A DNA stretch of 50,860 bases from Bacillus sp. AFS029637 (GCF_002584985.1 NZ_NUPZ01000036.1:1-50860); one strand, 5' to 3'. Shown: positions 19,543-28,991, numbered from the stretch's first letter. Notes: generated from the letters alone by a model not told the origin. Numbers and translations: made by a program.

Positions 19543-19869
19543 ATGTCAGCGTATAACAAGTTAGTAAGAGATCGTGTTCCAGAGAAGATTTTAATGTCTG
19601 GAAAAACGTATACAGCACAAAAATTAACAGGGCAAGCATACATACAAGCTTTAGCGAAAGTTGGAACGGAAGAAATTCGTGAATTTGCTTCTATGAAAGA
19701 GCGTGAACATGCGCTAGACTCTCTTGCAGATGCACTGGAAGTTATTATTTCATTAGCGCGTGCAGAAGGTGCGTCAATTGAAGATGTAGAACGTCTTCGT
19801 AAGCAAAAGGAAATAGAGCGCGGTGGATTTGAAAGAGGCATTTATTTATTAGACGTTTCAGAAGAATAG
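19543..19869 (+). CDS. MazG-like nucleotide pyrophosphohydrolase-family protein
   Basis: A 108-residue all-helical protein starting MSAYNKLVRDRVPEKI, with the acidic EEIREFA and DALADALEVI-like helices that bind Mg in phosphoribosyl-ATP pyrophosphohydrolase/MazG house-cleaning enzymes. Family members hydrolyse non-canonical NTPs; the substrate is unknown here and it is not in a his operon. Two adjacent ATGs exist; the second (19543) is 7 bases from GGAGG and preferred over 19540. Confidence 0.75.
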   Translation: MSAYNKLVRDRVPEKILMSGKTYTAQKLTGQAYIQALAKVGTEEIREFASMKEREHALDSLADALEVIISLARAEGASIEDVERLRKQKEIERGGFERGIYLLDVSEE

Positions 19870-19881
19870 TTTTACAGGAAG

Positions 19882-19914
19882 GCATAGCGTTAATGAGTAA
19901 CGTTATGCTTTTTG
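19882..19914 (+). terminator. Terminator after the MazG-like gene
   Basis: GCATAGCGTTA / TAACGTTATGC stem with a 5-base loop, one G-T pair, and a T-run. Confidence 0.8.
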
Positions 19915-20018
19915 TTAAAGTGAATTTTATTACAATTTAGAAAATTAAGCTATATGAGTAGAGGTTTTCTAGCAAATTTTGTATACTGAATAGTAGAGAA
20001 AATGAGGAGGAAACGACG

Positions 20019-21068
20019 ATGGCACATCATGCGAAAGAAACGATGGAACTTATTAAGGAGCTTGTCTCTATTCCGAGTCCATCTGGAAATACAGAGAAAA
20101 TCATTCGTTTTATTGAAAACTATGTGAGTGAGTGGAATGTAGAAACGAAGCGTAACAATAAAGGGGCTCTTATTATTACGGTAAAAGGAAAAAATGATGC
20201 ACAGCACCGTTTATTAACAGCGCATGTGGATACGTTAGGTGCGATGGTGAAAGAGATTAAGCCTGACGGTCGCCTTCGCCTTTCTATGATTGGCGGATTT
20301 CGCTGGAACTCTGTAGAAGGGGAATATTGCGAAATTGAAACGTCAAGTGGCAAGACGTATACAGGAACGATTTTGATGCATCAAACATCTGTGCATGTAT
20401 ATAAAGATGCAGGTGAAGCGAAACGCGATGAGAAAAATATTGAGGTTCGTATTGATGAGCGTGTTTCTTCGGTAAATGAAGTACGTGAATTAGGAATTGA
20501 AGTAGGCGACTTCGTTTCATTTGATCCACGCGTTCAAATTACAGAGAGTGGATACATAAAATCACGTCATTTAGATGATAAAGTAAGTGTTGCGATTCTA
20601 TTGAAATTAATTAAGAGATTACAAGATGAAAACGTAACATTACCATATACAACTCATTTCTTAATTTCTAATAATGAAGAGATTGGATACGGTGGTAATT
20701 CTAACATTCCAGAAGAAACGGTTGAATATTTAGCAGTTGATATGGGAGCGTTAGGTGATGGGCAAGCATCTGATGAATATACAGTATCTATTTGTGCAAA
20801 AGACTCTAGTGGCCCGTATCATTATGCACTGCGTAAACATTTAGTACAGCTTGCGAAAACGAACAATATTGAATATAAAGTAGATATTTATCCATATTAC
20901 GGCTCTGATGCATCAGCTGCGATTCGTGCTGGATTTGATGTGAAACATGCATTAATTGGAGCGGGTATTGATTCTTCTCATGCATTTGAGCGTACGCATG
21001 AAAGCTCGATTGCGCATACAGAAGCACTCATATATGCATATGTGATGTCTCAGTTAATTGAAGGCTAA
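20019..21068 (+). CDS. M42 family metallopeptidase (glutamyl aminopeptidase-like)
   Basis: A 349-residue cytosolic co-catalytic metal peptidase. Expected ligands are visible: TAHVDTLG (His), SRHLDDK (Asp), NNEEIGYGG (catalytic Glu pair), AVDMGALG (Asp) and the late His in SSHAFERTH. M42 enzymes form tetrahedral dodecamers that trim peptides. The specificity (Glu, Leu or other) cannot be read. GAGGAGG precedes the ATG; the gene is monocistronic. Confidence 0.9.
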   Translation: MAHHAKETMELIKELVSIPSPSGNTEKIIRFIENYVSEWNVETKRNNKGALIITVKGKNDAQHRLLTAHVDTLGAMVKEIKPDGRLRLSMIGGFRWNSVEGEYCEIETSSGKTYTGTILMHQTSVHVYKDAGEAKRDEKNIEVRIDERVSSVNEVRELGIEVGDFVSFDPRVQITESGYIKSRHLDDKVSVAILLKLIKRLQDENVTLPYTTHFLISNNEEIGYGGNSNIPEETVEYLAVDMGALGDGQASDEYTVSICAKDSSGPYHYALRKHLVQLAKTNNIEYKVDIYPYYGSDASAAIRAGFDVKHALIGAGIDSSHAFERTHESSIAHTEALIYAYVMSQLIEG

Positions 21069-21085
21069 TTTCATAGAGAATAGAG

Positions 21086-21124
21086 AAAGCTGATTGAAAA
21101 TAGTATTTTTCATCAGCTTTTTAT
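21086..21124 (+). terminator. Terminator after the M42 peptidase gene
   Basis: AAAGCTGATTGAAAA / TTTTTCATCAGCTTT stem with one offset, followed by T-run. Confidence 0.8.
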
Positions 21125-21331
21125 TTTGGGGATAACTAGTCGCCTTTTTAAATTCCACTTATATTTATTGTTCTTTATATATTAACATTTAATAATTTGA
21201 GGAGGAAACGTATTTACTCCAGTGATAGAATGTTATAAACTATGAAAGGAGTTATTTTCCAGTTAATATTTTTAATATTAGTTTGATTAAGAGAATTATA
21301 ATGTGAGATGTCGAGAGGAGATTTGTTTTTT

Positions 21332-22942
21332 ATGAAGTACAAAGCAATAGCTGCTGGTATGTTAGCGGCAAGTTTACTAGCTTATCCAGTTAGTAGTTTA
21401 GCAGAAACGAAGAAGTTTTCAGATGTTCCGGATAACGCATGGTCAAAAGACGCAATTTACTATTTAGTAGAAAGAAATGTAATTAGCGGTATGACGGACA
21501 GTACGTTTGCACCACAAGGTCTTTTAACACGCGCTGAAGCAGCGACAATTGTAGCGAAAGCAATTGGATTAAACGTTGATCCAGCTGCGAAGCCATCTTT
21601 TAATGATTCAAAAAATCATTGGGCAGCTCAGTATATTGCAGTAATTGAAAAAGAAAATATTATTGCAGGACGAGGAGCAGGCGTATTTGATCCTGATGGA
21701 AAAGTAACGCGTGCTGAGATGGCGTCTATGCTTGTGAAGGCTTATAAATTACAAGGATTCGTAAAAGCGCCAATAACGAATAAATTTACTGATTTAGAAA
21801 ACCATTTCGGTAAAGAAGCTGCAAATATTTTAGTAGCGTTAGAGATTTCTGCTGGTACAGGGGGGACAAATTGGAGTCCAGATCTTTCTATACCACGTGA
21901 ACAAGCAGCACAAATGACGTATAAAGCGGACAAGCTAACGAAAAATAATGAGGACGTTAGCAAACCAGAAGATACAACGAAGAAAATGTATATCGATCGT
22001 AAGTTCATTACATACCATCAACCATCTTTATCATCAGGAATCACTGACGTGCAACATGAACCACAAACAGTTGTAGTAAAAGAAGAGCGAGATGGATGGA
22101 TTAAAATTGTAACGAATAAAGGTGATAAATGGACACCTTTAACAGAGAAAACAGAAGTTATTAATGAAGGATTTACAACGTATGCAGAAGCGTCACATGC
22201 TTCTAAAGTGTTAGGGAAACATGAAGCGCAAAAAGTAACAGTTATTGAAGAAAAAGATAGCTGGATTCGTATCCGTACAAATAGCGGCTTCCAGTGGGTG
22301 GATAAAAACCAATTAAACCCAGTGAAACAAGGTAACTTCTTAGAAGGTAAAGCGATTATTATTGATCCAGGTCATGGTGGAGAAGATCCAGGACATCTTG
22401 GTGTAAATATGGATGAAAGTGCTATTGTATTAGATACATCATTACGAGTACAAAAATTATTTGAAAAGAAAACACCATTTACTGTGTTATTAACACGTAC
22501 AGATGATACACGCCCGGGAGTTGATTCTGGCGATTCTTTAAGAAAACGTGTAGAATTTGCTAATAAAAATAACGGTGACATTTTCGTAAGTATTCATGCT
22601 AATGGATATAACAACTCAGTAGAAGGTACTGAAACATATTATTATAGATCAGCAACAACAAATCCAAACAAAGAAGAAAGCCGTATACTAGCAGAAAAAA
22701 TACAAAAACGTTTAGTTACTGCCCTTGATACAAATAATAGAGGGGTAAAAACAGATAACTTCTATGTAATTAAATATAATACAATGCCGGCTATTTTAAC
22801 TGAACTAGGATTTATTGATGCAAAAGATGAAGGTGAAAAGCTATCTTCAGAAGAATGGAGACAACGTGCAGCGGAAGCGATTTATCAAGGTATTTTAGAT
22901 TACTACGAAGCAATGGGTAATAACGTATCTTCTTTCCGTTAA
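21332..22942 (+). CDS. SLH-domain N-acetylmuramoyl-L-alanine amidase
   Basis: A 536-residue secreted autolysin. Order: signal peptide (cut near SSLAE, residue about 24), three SLH domains (about 26-205, including LTRAEAATIVA and VTRAEMASMLV), two SH3-like segments (about 215-335) and a C-terminal Amidase_3 domain. The domain carries the zinc-site pattern DPGHGG (His about 348), a Glu in MDESAIVLD, SIHAN and a catalytic Glu in TELGF. It cuts the amide bond between MurNAc and L-Ala while held on the pyruvylated wall polysaccharide. The ATG at 21332 follows GAGAGGAG; a longer frame from 21308 would spoil the signal peptide. Confidence 0.92.
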   Translation: MKYKAIAAGMLAASLLAYPVSSLAETKKFSDVPDNAWSKDAIYYLVERNVISGMTDSTFAPQGLLTRAEAATIVAKAIGLNVDPAAKPSFNDSKNHWAAQYIAVIEKENIIAGRGAGVFDPDGKVTRAEMASMLVKAYKLQGFVKAPITNKFTDLENHFGKEAANILVALEISAGTGGTNWSPDLSIPREQAAQMTYKADKLTKNNEDVSKPEDTTKKMYIDRKFITYHQPSLSSGITDVQHEPQTVVVKEERDGWIKIVTNKGDKWTPLTEKTEVINEGFTTYAEASHASKVLGKHEAQKVTVIEEKDSWIRIRTNSGFQWVDKNQLNPVKQGNFLEGKAIIIDPGHGGEDPGHLGVNMDESAIVLDTSLRVQKLFEKKTPFTVLLTRTDDTRPGVDSGDSLRKRVEFANKNNGDIFVSIHANGYNNSVEGTETYYYRSATTNPNKEESRILAEKIQKRLVTALDTNNRGVKTDNFYVIKYNTMPAILTELGFIDAKDEGEKLSSEEWRQRAAEAIYQGILDYYEAMGNNVSSFR

Positions 22943-22948
22943 TAATTT

Positions 22949-22982
22949 AAAAGAGATTGCCAATAGGCAGTCTCTTTTATTT
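22949..22982 (+). terminator. Terminator after the SLH amidase gene
   Basis: AAAAGAGATTGCC / GGCAGTCTCTTTT stem with AATA loop and T-rich tail. Confidence 0.85.
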
Positions 22983-23103
22983 GTAAAACAAATCATAAAG
23001 GTTTCTCTTTATTTCCGGCATGTGATATCATTTAATTTTATATAAAAAAGTATTCGAGTAATTGTGTTCATAACAATTTTAAACGATAAAGGATGATCAT
23101 AGA

Positions 23104-24057
23104 TTGAATAATCATAGTAAAACACCTGCATGTATATATACGTATGCATTTCGCGAGGAGGAGCGTGCTTTATGTTACTTGGAAATGCGCTCGTTCTTTG
23201 GAATGGAATCTCACGTTAACATTTTGAAAAGTGATGTTAAAATTGACCCGAGTAGAAGTGCGTTTATGAAAGAGCGCGTTGAAGTTATGTATGAAGGAGA
23301 CGACTTAGAAAGTATTCTAAAGCAAGTGGAACAAATTGACTTGGCGGGAGCGACATTCAAAGTTATCTTCGTTAAAATAAATGACCTTGGGAAAGAAAAT
23401 AAAATTGAATATGGAGAAAGACGTCTTATTGAACGAGACCTCGGCATGCATATTGAAGGAGAAGCGGACGTTCGTAATCCAGAGCGTGTATTCGGGATTG
23501 TTCCTCTTGGAGGACGTTGGTATTTCGGACATTATGTAGAAAGTGAGCCAGTTTGGTATCATCACATCAAAAAACCGCATAGCTATTCGACTTCTCTGAG
23601 CACACGTGTGGCGAGATCGGTTGCAAATATTGCTGTACCAAATCCAGAGGGAGTACGAGCAATTGACCCGTGCTGCGGTATTGGAACGGTAGTAGTAGAA
23701 GCACTTTCTATGGGGATTAACATCGTTGGTAGAGATATTAATCCACTTGTAGTTCTTGGAACGAGAAAAAACATCGCACATTTCGGGTTTGAGGGAACGG
23801 TAACGAAAGGTCCGATCGAGGAAATTACTGAGAACTACGACGTTGCAATTATCGATATGCCGTACGACTTATTTACGCACGCAACACCAGAAGATCAGCT
23901 CTCTATTCTTTCAAGCGCACGTCGCATCGCTAAAAAAGTAGTCGTTGTCACGATGGAAACAATGGACGATATGATTCATGAAGCAGGATTTGAAATTACA
24001 GATCGTTGTATTACAAGAAAAGGATCATTTACTAGACAAATTCTTGTTTGTGAATAA
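23104..24057 (+). CDS. THUMP/TRM11-like RNA methyltransferase family protein
   Basis: A 317-residue protein. The C-terminal Rossmann domain has the SAM motif DPCCGIGTVVVEA and a catalytic motif IDMPYDLF, a variant of the N-methylase (D/N)PP(Y/F). The N-terminal 160 residues resemble the RNA-binding part of Trm-G10/Trm11-like enzymes. It probably methylates a base in tRNA or rRNA; the target is unknown. The start is a TTG at 23104 with AAAGGA about 9 bases upstream; the next ATG would delete conserved sequence. Confidence 0.75.
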   Translation: MNNHSKTPACIYTYAFREEERALCYLEMRSFFGMESHVNILKSDVKIDPSRSAFMKERVEVMYEGDDLESILKQVEQIDLAGATFKVIFVKINDLGKENKIEYGERRLIERDLGMHIEGEADVRNPERVFGIVPLGGRWYFGHYVESEPVWYHHIKKPHSYSTSLSTRVARSVANIAVPNPEGVRAIDPCCGIGTVVVEALSMGINIVGRDINPLVVLGTRKNIAHFGFEGTVTKGPIEEITENYDVAIIDMPYDLFTHATPEDQLSILSSARRIAKKVVVVTMETMDDMIHEAGFEITDRCITRKGSFTRQILVCE

Positions 24058-24063
24058 GAAAGG

Positions 24064-24091
24064 AAGGTCACCCGTTTGGGTGACCTTTTTT
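24064..24091 (+). terminator. Terminator after the RNA methyltransferase gene
   Basis: AAGGTCACCC / GGGTGACCTT arms, GTTT loop, T6 run. Confidence 0.9.
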
Positions 24092-24104
24092 GCTTGTGTT
24101 GATG

Positions 24105-24240
24105 TGTGATTGGTTGGTGGTTTAGGTGGGAGGGGGACGTGGTTTGTCGAATGGTCGATATTCCTTGTCGAATCGCCGATATATGATAAGTTGTGATCGA
24201 TATATTTGAAAAATCGCTGATATATTCTGAGAATCGTTTT
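24105..24240. repeat. Intergenic repeat with TCGNNGATATAT units, copy 1
   Basis: Contains GATTGGTTGGTGGTT followed by several imperfect units such as GGTCGATATT, TCGCCGATATAT, GATCGATATAT and TCGCTGATATAT. A second copy with the same order lies at 32258-32385. Both sit just after an operon end. This looks like one of the short interspersed repeat families of the B. cereus group; no protein is encoded. Confidence 0.65.
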
Positions 24241-24259
24241 ATATCTCTATATTATTATA

Positions 24260-24406
24260 TTACTCTTCTTTCAGTTTTTCCTGTTGTGCGGCTAATAAAT
24301 TGCGTAATACGTGTCCGCGATAACTTTCTAGTTTTCGTCCTTCATAGTAACGAACGCCTAATTTTTTCAGTTCGGCTACGTACCAGCCTTTTGTTCCGTA
24401 GTACAT
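24260..24406 (-). CDS. Small DUF2639/YflJ-like protein
   Basis: A 48-residue basic protein starting MYYGTKGWYVAELKKLGV, matching the pattern of the small DUF2639 (YflJ) proteins of Bacillus. Function unknown. I chose the ATG at 24404-24406 because AAAGGA lies just upstream on the minus strand and the protein then starts as family members do; a longer frame begins at 24463. Confidence 0.7.
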   Translation of the reverse strand: MYYGTKGWYVAELKKLGVRYYEGRKLESYRGHVLRNLLAAQQEKLKEE

Positions 24407-24475
24407 GAGATCACTTCCTTTTGCTTTTGAACAGTATATGTTGAGGAGATTTGGAAATTTCATCTCAAATTAATA

Positions 24476-24504
24476 TTGAATATTCAGTTTATTTATATTA
24501 TGAT
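24476..24504 (+). promoter_or_regulatory. Candidate sigma-A promoter of the gab/csiD cluster
   Basis: TTGAAT (24476-24481), 17-base spacer, TATGAT (24499-24504). The predicted start near 24511 leaves about 250 bases before gabP. No -24/-12 sigma-54 element is seen here, in contrast to the hydroxyproline operon. Confidence 0.6.
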
Positions 24505-24531
24505 TAACTTATTATCGGATGACAGTGATTA

Positions 24532-24681
24532 GCCTCCCTGTAAGCCCGGATGCATGTTTGAAATGAATAGAGGAACTTCTTTCCACTTGAGCTTCCTTAG
24601 CAGGAGGACGAGCCATAAGGATAGAGGCAGTAAAATTCAATGCAGTTGTATGCGTTGTTTTTCTGGCTCTTTTTATTTTTT
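24532..24681 (+). promoter_or_regulatory. Structured leader with intrinsic terminator upstream of gabP
   Basis: GCCTC (24532-24536) can pair with GAGGC (24624-24628), and CCTCCCTG (24533-24540) with CAGGAGG (24601-24607), closing a domain of about 90 bases. GAGCCA plus AAGGA (24610-24621) can instead pair with TTTTTCTGGCTC (24658-24669), followed by a long T-run: a terminator ahead of the operon. The two folds compete around 24617-24628, the layout of a riboswitch or attenuator. I could not match it to a known riboswitch class. Confidence 0.55.
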
Positions 24682-24703
24682 CTTAAAACGTAGGAGGGGA
24701 TTT

Positions 24704-24775
24704 TTGAGAAAGCGTTATCAATGGGTTGTGGCGCACGTTCATGCTAATGGAGGGGTTGGTGAACTGTTTGGCTAA
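24704..24775 (+). CDS. Candidate 23-residue leader peptide overlapping gabP
   Basis: AGGAGG at 24692-24697 stands 6 bases before a TTG that opens a short frame (RKRYQWVVAHVHANGG...) ending TAA at 24773-24775, after the gabP start at 24759. The ribosome site of gabP lies within its codons. This is the geometry of translational coupling. No homologue is known to me; the strong, otherwise unexplained ribosome site is the main evidence. Confidence 0.4.
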   Translation: MRKRYQWVVAHVHANGGVGELFG

Positions 24776-26183
24776 AGAGAAAAAGGAGTTACAAAAGGAT
24801 TTAAAAACGCGGCATATAACAATGATTTCGATTGGCGGGGTTATCGGGGGCGGTTTGTTCGTAGGAAGTGGGACGATTATTCAATCTGCAGGGCCTGCGG
24901 CGATTTTGTCCTATATTATCGGTGCTTTAATGGTTGTGCTTGTGATGAGGATGTTAGGAGAAATGGCAGCGGAAAATCCTGATAGCGGTTCTTTCGCAAC
25001 GTATGCGAATAAGGCAATTGGACCGTGGGCAGGATACACGATCGGATGGTTGTATTGGTTTAACTGGGTCATTATTATCGCAATTGAAGCGGTGCTTTTA
25101 GGCGTCATGATTAACAACTGGTTTCCTTCCGTTCCAGCTTGGATCGCAAGTTTATGTATGGTTCTTTTAATGACGATGACGAATGTATATTCAGTGAAAT
25201 TGTACGGTGAGTTTGAATATTGGTTAGCGTTTATTAAAGTCGTGGCGATTGTTGCGTTTTTAATTTTAGGAGTTTCGATGTTTTTTGGCCTTGTTCCAGG
25301 AGTGGATAAACCGAGTCTTTCTATTATTACAGAGCACGGTGGTTTCTTCCCGAACGGAGTTGTCCCTGTTTTACTGAGCGTTGTGTTTATTTCGTTCTCG
25401 TTATCAGGAAGTGAAGTTGCAGCAATTGCAGCCGGGGAATCGGAAAATCCAGAGAAGAATGTTATACGAGCGATTAATAGTGTAGTATGGCGCCTTATGC
25501 TTTTCTTCGTTGGATCCGTAACAATTTTAGTTATGTTCATTCCGTGGACGGATAAGGAGTTATTAAAGCTTCCATATGCAAGTTTATTTAATATGGCAGG
25601 AGTACCTGCAGCCGCAGAAATTATGAATGGTGTCGTATTTTTATCACTACTTTCCGTTATGAACTCAGGTATATATACGAGTTCGCGTATGTTATTTTCC
25701 CTTGCGAAAAAAGGTGACGCTCCATCCGCTTTTTCAAAGTTAAATAGTAGAGGAACACCGGTTATAGCGATTTATGCGAGTATTGTATTTGCATTTATTT
25801 GCGCGATGTTGAAATTTATATCTCCTGATAAACTGTTTGCGTTTTTAGCAAATAGTTCAGGCGGAGTAACGATGCTTATGTACATGTTCGTTGCCGTTTC
25901 GCATGTGAAGTTAAGACGAGAAAGGGAACGAGAAGGGGCTGGAAAGTTAAAAGTGAAAATGTGGTTATTCCCTTATCTCACATATGCAACGCTTTTAATG
26001 ATTGTTACGATCTTTGTTTCACAGGCGTTCATCGCAGATATGCGTATGCAGTTTTATATGACATTACTAGCTACTACCCTAGTAATCATAAGTTATTTTC
26101 TAAGAGTTAGAAAGTTAGATAAGCAAAAGTTGAATGATTTTACGATTATAAAAGATTCGGGAGTTAGCATAGAAAAAGAATAA
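24759..26183 (+). CDS. gabP: GABA/amino-acid permease (APC family)
   Basis: A 474-residue permease with 12 predicted membrane segments and the amino-acid permease start KTRHITMISIGGVIGGGLFVGSG. It imports 4-aminobutyrate and probably related omega-amino acids such as 5-aminovalerate. Its place directly before gabT supports the call. The start is uncertain: I chose GTG 24759, 5 bases after GGAGG; TTG 24768 or ATG 24747 are alternatives. It is first in a run continuing through gabT and the dehydrogenase. Confidence 0.85.
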   Translation: MNCLAKEKKELQKDLKTRHITMISIGGVIGGGLFVGSGTIIQSAGPAAILSYIIGALMVVLVMRMLGEMAAENPDSGSFATYANKAIGPWAGYTIGWLYWFNWVIIIAIEAVLLGVMINNWFPSVPAWIASLCMVLLMTMTNVYSVKLYGEFEYWLAFIKVVAIVAFLILGVSMFFGLVPGVDKPSLSIITEHGGFFPNGVVPVLLSVVFISFSLSGSEVAAIAAGESENPEKNVIRAINSVVWRLMLFFVGSVTILVMFIPWTDKELLKLPYASLFNMAGVPAAAEIMNGVVFLSLLSVMNSGIYTSSRMLFSLAKKGDAPSAFSKLNSRGTPVIAIYASIVFAFICAMLKFISPDKLFAFLANSSGGVTMLMYMFVAVSHVKLRREREREGAGKLKVKMWLFPYLTYATLLMIVTIFVSQAFIADMRMQFYMTLLATTLVIISYFLRVRKLDKQKLNDFTIIKDSGVSIEKE

Positions 26184-26200
26184 GAAAAGGGGTATATACT

Positions 26201-27529
26201 ATGTTGAAAGAGAAGAAGGATATTACAACTACAAAATCTAGCATATTACATGAAAGAAGAAAAAATGCGGTGCCAGAAGGACCATACAATATTACGGAGC
26301 TGTATGTGCAATCAGCAAAGGGAGCGATTATTACAGATATAGATGGTAATGAACTGATTGACTTTGCGGGTGGAATTGGTATGCAAAACGTTGGGCATTG
26401 TCATCCGAAAGTAGTGAAGGCGATTCAAGAACAAGTGGAATCTTCTATTCATAGTTGTTTCCACGTAGCGCCATATGAAAGTTATATTGCGTTAGCTGAA
26501 AGACTGAATGAATTAACGCCAGGTGATTTTAAGAAAAAAACGATGTTTGCTAATAGCGGAGCTGAAGCAGTAGAAAATGCGGTGAAGATTGCTAGAAAGG
26601 CAACGGGAAGAAGCGCGATTGTTTCGTTTGAACGAGCTTATCACGGACGTACACTTATGACGATGTCACTTACAAGTAAAGTGAAACCGTACAAGCATGG
26701 ATTTGGGCCGTTCGCATCCGAAGTGTATAAATTACCATATCCGTATTATTACCGTGCTGACGAAAGATTGACGCAAGAAGAAGTAGACGAACAAATTTTA
26801 TCGTATTTCGAACGTTTTATGTTAGAAGAAGTCGCAAGTGATAATATTGCAGCGATTATTTTGGAACCCCTGCAAGGAGAAGGCGGATTTATCGTTCCGA
26901 CGACTACATTCATGCAAGGTGTTCGAAATATTTGTGATAAATATGGAATCATTATGATTGCGGATGAAATTCAAACTGGTTTTGCTCGTACGGGTAGCTT
27001 ATTTGCAATGGATCATTTCGATGTAGCTCCTGATTTAATGACTTTCTCAAAATCAATTGCTGCTGGCATGCCGCTTAGCGCAGTAACAGGAAGAGCGGAA
27101 CTAATGGATGCACCTGGTCCTGGTCAACTTGGGGGCACATTCTCTGGAAGTCCGGTTGCTTGCGCAGCTGCGTTAGCTGTTTTAGATGTAATAGAAGAAG
27201 AGAATTTAGTAAATCGCGCCGCTGAAATTGGCGCACGTATGATGACAGTATTTAATAGTTGGAAAGAGAAATACGAACTAATCGGTGATGTGAGAGGAAT
27301 CGGCGCAATGACTGCAATCGAGCTTGTAAAAGATAGAGAAACGAAAGAGCCAGCAACGGAAGAAGTAAAAGCGATTATGAAGGAAACACATAGTAAAGGG
27401 GTTATTACGATAAGTGCAGGTATTTATAGTAACGTACTTCGTTTCTTACCGCCGCTCGTTATAACAGATGAACAGCTTGAAGAAGGGCTTACTATTTTAG
27501 AAGCGGCAATTGCAAAACTATCAAAATAA
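26201..27529 (+). CDS. gabT: 4-aminobutyrate/5-aminovalerate aminotransferase
   Basis: A 442-residue class III PLP aminotransferase. Visible signs are ANSGAEAVENAVKIAR, AYHGRTLMTMSLTSK, the IADEIQTGF acidic motif binding the PLP nitrogen, and the Schiff-base Lys at about 284 in FSKSIAAGMP. It transfers the amino group of GABA (or 5-aminovalerate from lysine) to 2-oxoglutarate, giving succinate (or glutarate) semialdehyde. It follows gabP by 17 bases. The csiD and lhgO genes downstream favour a role in the C5 route. Confidence 0.92.
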   Translation: MLKEKKDITTTKSSILHERRKNAVPEGPYNITELYVQSAKGAIITDIDGNELIDFAGGIGMQNVGHCHPKVVKAIQEQVESSIHSCFHVAPYESYIALAERLNELTPGDFKKKTMFANSGAEAVENAVKIARKATGRSAIVSFERAYHGRTLMTMSLTSKVKPYKHGFGPFASEVYKLPYPYYYRADERLTQEEVDEQILSYFERFMLEEVASDNIAAIILEPLQGEGGFIVPTTTFMQGVRNICDKYGIIMIADEIQTGFARTGSLFAMDHFDVAPDLMTFSKSIAAGMPLSAVTGRAELMDAPGPGQLGGTFSGSPVACAAALAVLDVIEEENLVNRAAEIGARMMTVFNSWKEKYELIGDVRGIGAMTAIELVKDRETKEPATEEVKAIMKETHSKGVITISAGIYSNVLRFLPPLVITDEQLEEGLTILEAAIAKLSK

Positions 27530-27548
27530 AAACGGTGGGGGCAGGGGA

Positions 27549-28991
27549 ATGAAGTTTTTCAATTATATAAATGGTGAGTGGAGAGAGCCTTCCACGAATG
27601 CATACGTGAAAGATTATAATCCGCATAATGGAGAAGTGCTAGGCGAATTCCCGTTTAGTTCAGTAGAAGATACAAGAGTCGCAATTGCATCAGCGAAAGA
27701 GGCTTTTCATAAATGGCAAAAGTTATCGTTTCAAGAAAGAGCGAGCTATTTATGGAAAGCGGCAGCTATTTTAAAAGAAAAGGTAAATGAAATTGGCCAG
27801 GATGTAACGAATGAAGAAGGAAAGACGATTGCAGAAGGAATAGGCGAGACGAAGCGAGCAATTAGCATCCTTGAATATTATGCCGGGGAAGCAAATCAGC
27901 CGATCGGGGAGATTATCCCGTCTGCGAATGAAAGTACGATGCTTTACAGTAAACGTGTCGCAGTAGGACCGGTCGGATTAATTACGCCGTGGAACTTTCC
28001 AATCGCGATTCCAGCATGGAAAATGGCGCCGGCACTTATTTACGGAAATACAATTGTCATTAAGCCGGCTGAAGTGACGCCGAAATCAGTGTACCATCTT
28101 GTAAATGCGTTTCATGAGGCGGGTATTCCGGCAGGTGTTATCAATTGTGTGTTCGGAAAAGGTTCTGAAGTTGGTGCAGAGTTAACGGGAAATCCGGATA
28201 TAAAAGCGGTATCCTTTACAGGCTCTAATCACGTTGGCAATATCATTCAGAAAGCAGCCGTTGAAACGAGGAAAAAAGTGCAATTAGAAATGGGCGGGAA
28301 GAACCCGTTAGTCGTATTAAAAGATGCCGATGTTGAAAAGGCGGTAACGATTGCGATAAAAGGTGCGTTTATGTCAACGGGGCAAAAATGTACGGCAACA
28401 AGTAGAGTCATTGTAGAAGAGGAAATTTATGAAGCATTCAAGGATCGACTGTTGCAGCGCACGGAAGCTCTTACAGTTGGAAACCCGTTAGAGCCAAGTA
28501 CATTTATGGGACCATGCGTTTCAAAAGGGCAGCAGCAATCTGTTTTATCGATGATTGAAGTTGGAAAAGGAGAGGCTACCTTACTGTATGGTGGTAGTGA
28601 GCCGAAAGATGCTGAATTGCAGAAGGGCTGTTACGTGTTACCGACTATTTTTGAAAATGTAGACGGGGATGCACGCATTGCGAAAGAAGAAATTTTTGGC
28701 CCGGTAATCTGTTTATTCAAAGTGAACAGTTATGAAGAAGCAGTATCTGTCGCAAACGATACAGAATACGGACTAAGTGCATCGATTTGTACGAACAATT
28801 TAAGTTTGTCACAAAGGTTCATTGATGATATGGAAGTTGGAATGGTTCATGTGAATTCAGAAACAGCAGGAGCAGAACCACAAGTTCCGTTTGGTGGAAT
28901 GAAAAACTCTAGTGCTGGACCGCGTGAACAAGGAAAAGCGGCGAAAGAATTTTACACGAGAATAAAGACAGTATACGTAGATCAAGTATAA
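27549..28991 (+). CDS. gabD: Semialdehyde dehydrogenase (succinate/glutarate semialdehyde)
   Basis: A 480-residue NAD(P)-dependent aldehyde dehydrogenase. It has the [13 protein letters not shown] cofactor segment, SFTGS, catalytic Glu in LEMGGKNPL, and catalytic Cys about 281 in [11 protein letters not shown]. It should oxidise the semialdehyde made by GabT. The GabD label rests on context; other ALDH roles are possible. The ATG at 27549 with GCAGGGGA upstream is preferred; the open frame runs back to 27510 and overlaps gabT. Confidence 0.85.
   Translation: MKFFNYINGEWREPSTNAYVKDYNPHNGEVLGEFPFSSVEDTRVAIASAKEAFHKWQKLSFQERASYLWKAAAILKEKVNEIGQDVTNEEGKTIAEGIGETKRAISILEYYAGEANQPIGEIIPSANESTMLYSKRVAVGPVGLITPWNFPIAIPAWKMAPALIYGNTIVIKPAEVTPKSVYHLVNAFHEAGIPAGVINCVFGKGSEVGAELTGNPDIKAVSFTGSNHVGNIIQKAAVETRKKVQLEMGGKNPLVVLKDADVEKAVTIAIKGAFMSTGQKCTATSRVIVEEEIYEAFKDRLLQRTEALTVGNPLEPSTFMGPCVSKGQQQSVLSMIEVGKGEATLLYGGSEPKDAELQKGCYVLPTIFENVDGDARIAKEEIFGPVICLFKVNSYEEAVSVANDTEYGLSASICTNNLSLSQRFIDDMEVGMVHVNSETAGAEPQVPFGGMKNSSAGPREQGKAAKEFYTRIKTVYVDQV

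Noticed and set aside
24611-24660. Similarity of the leader to the magnesium M-box (ATAAGG ... AATGCAGTTGTATGC)
   Set aside because: Only one short block resembles it; the conserved 5' part of the M-box is absent, and the operon does not concern magnesium.
24554-24775. 73-residue open frame through the gabP leader
   Set aside because: Its first two thirds cross the structured leader and terminator, lack a ribosome site and look Cys/Arg/Ser-rich without protein character; only the last 23 codons after AGGAGG are kept as a candidate.
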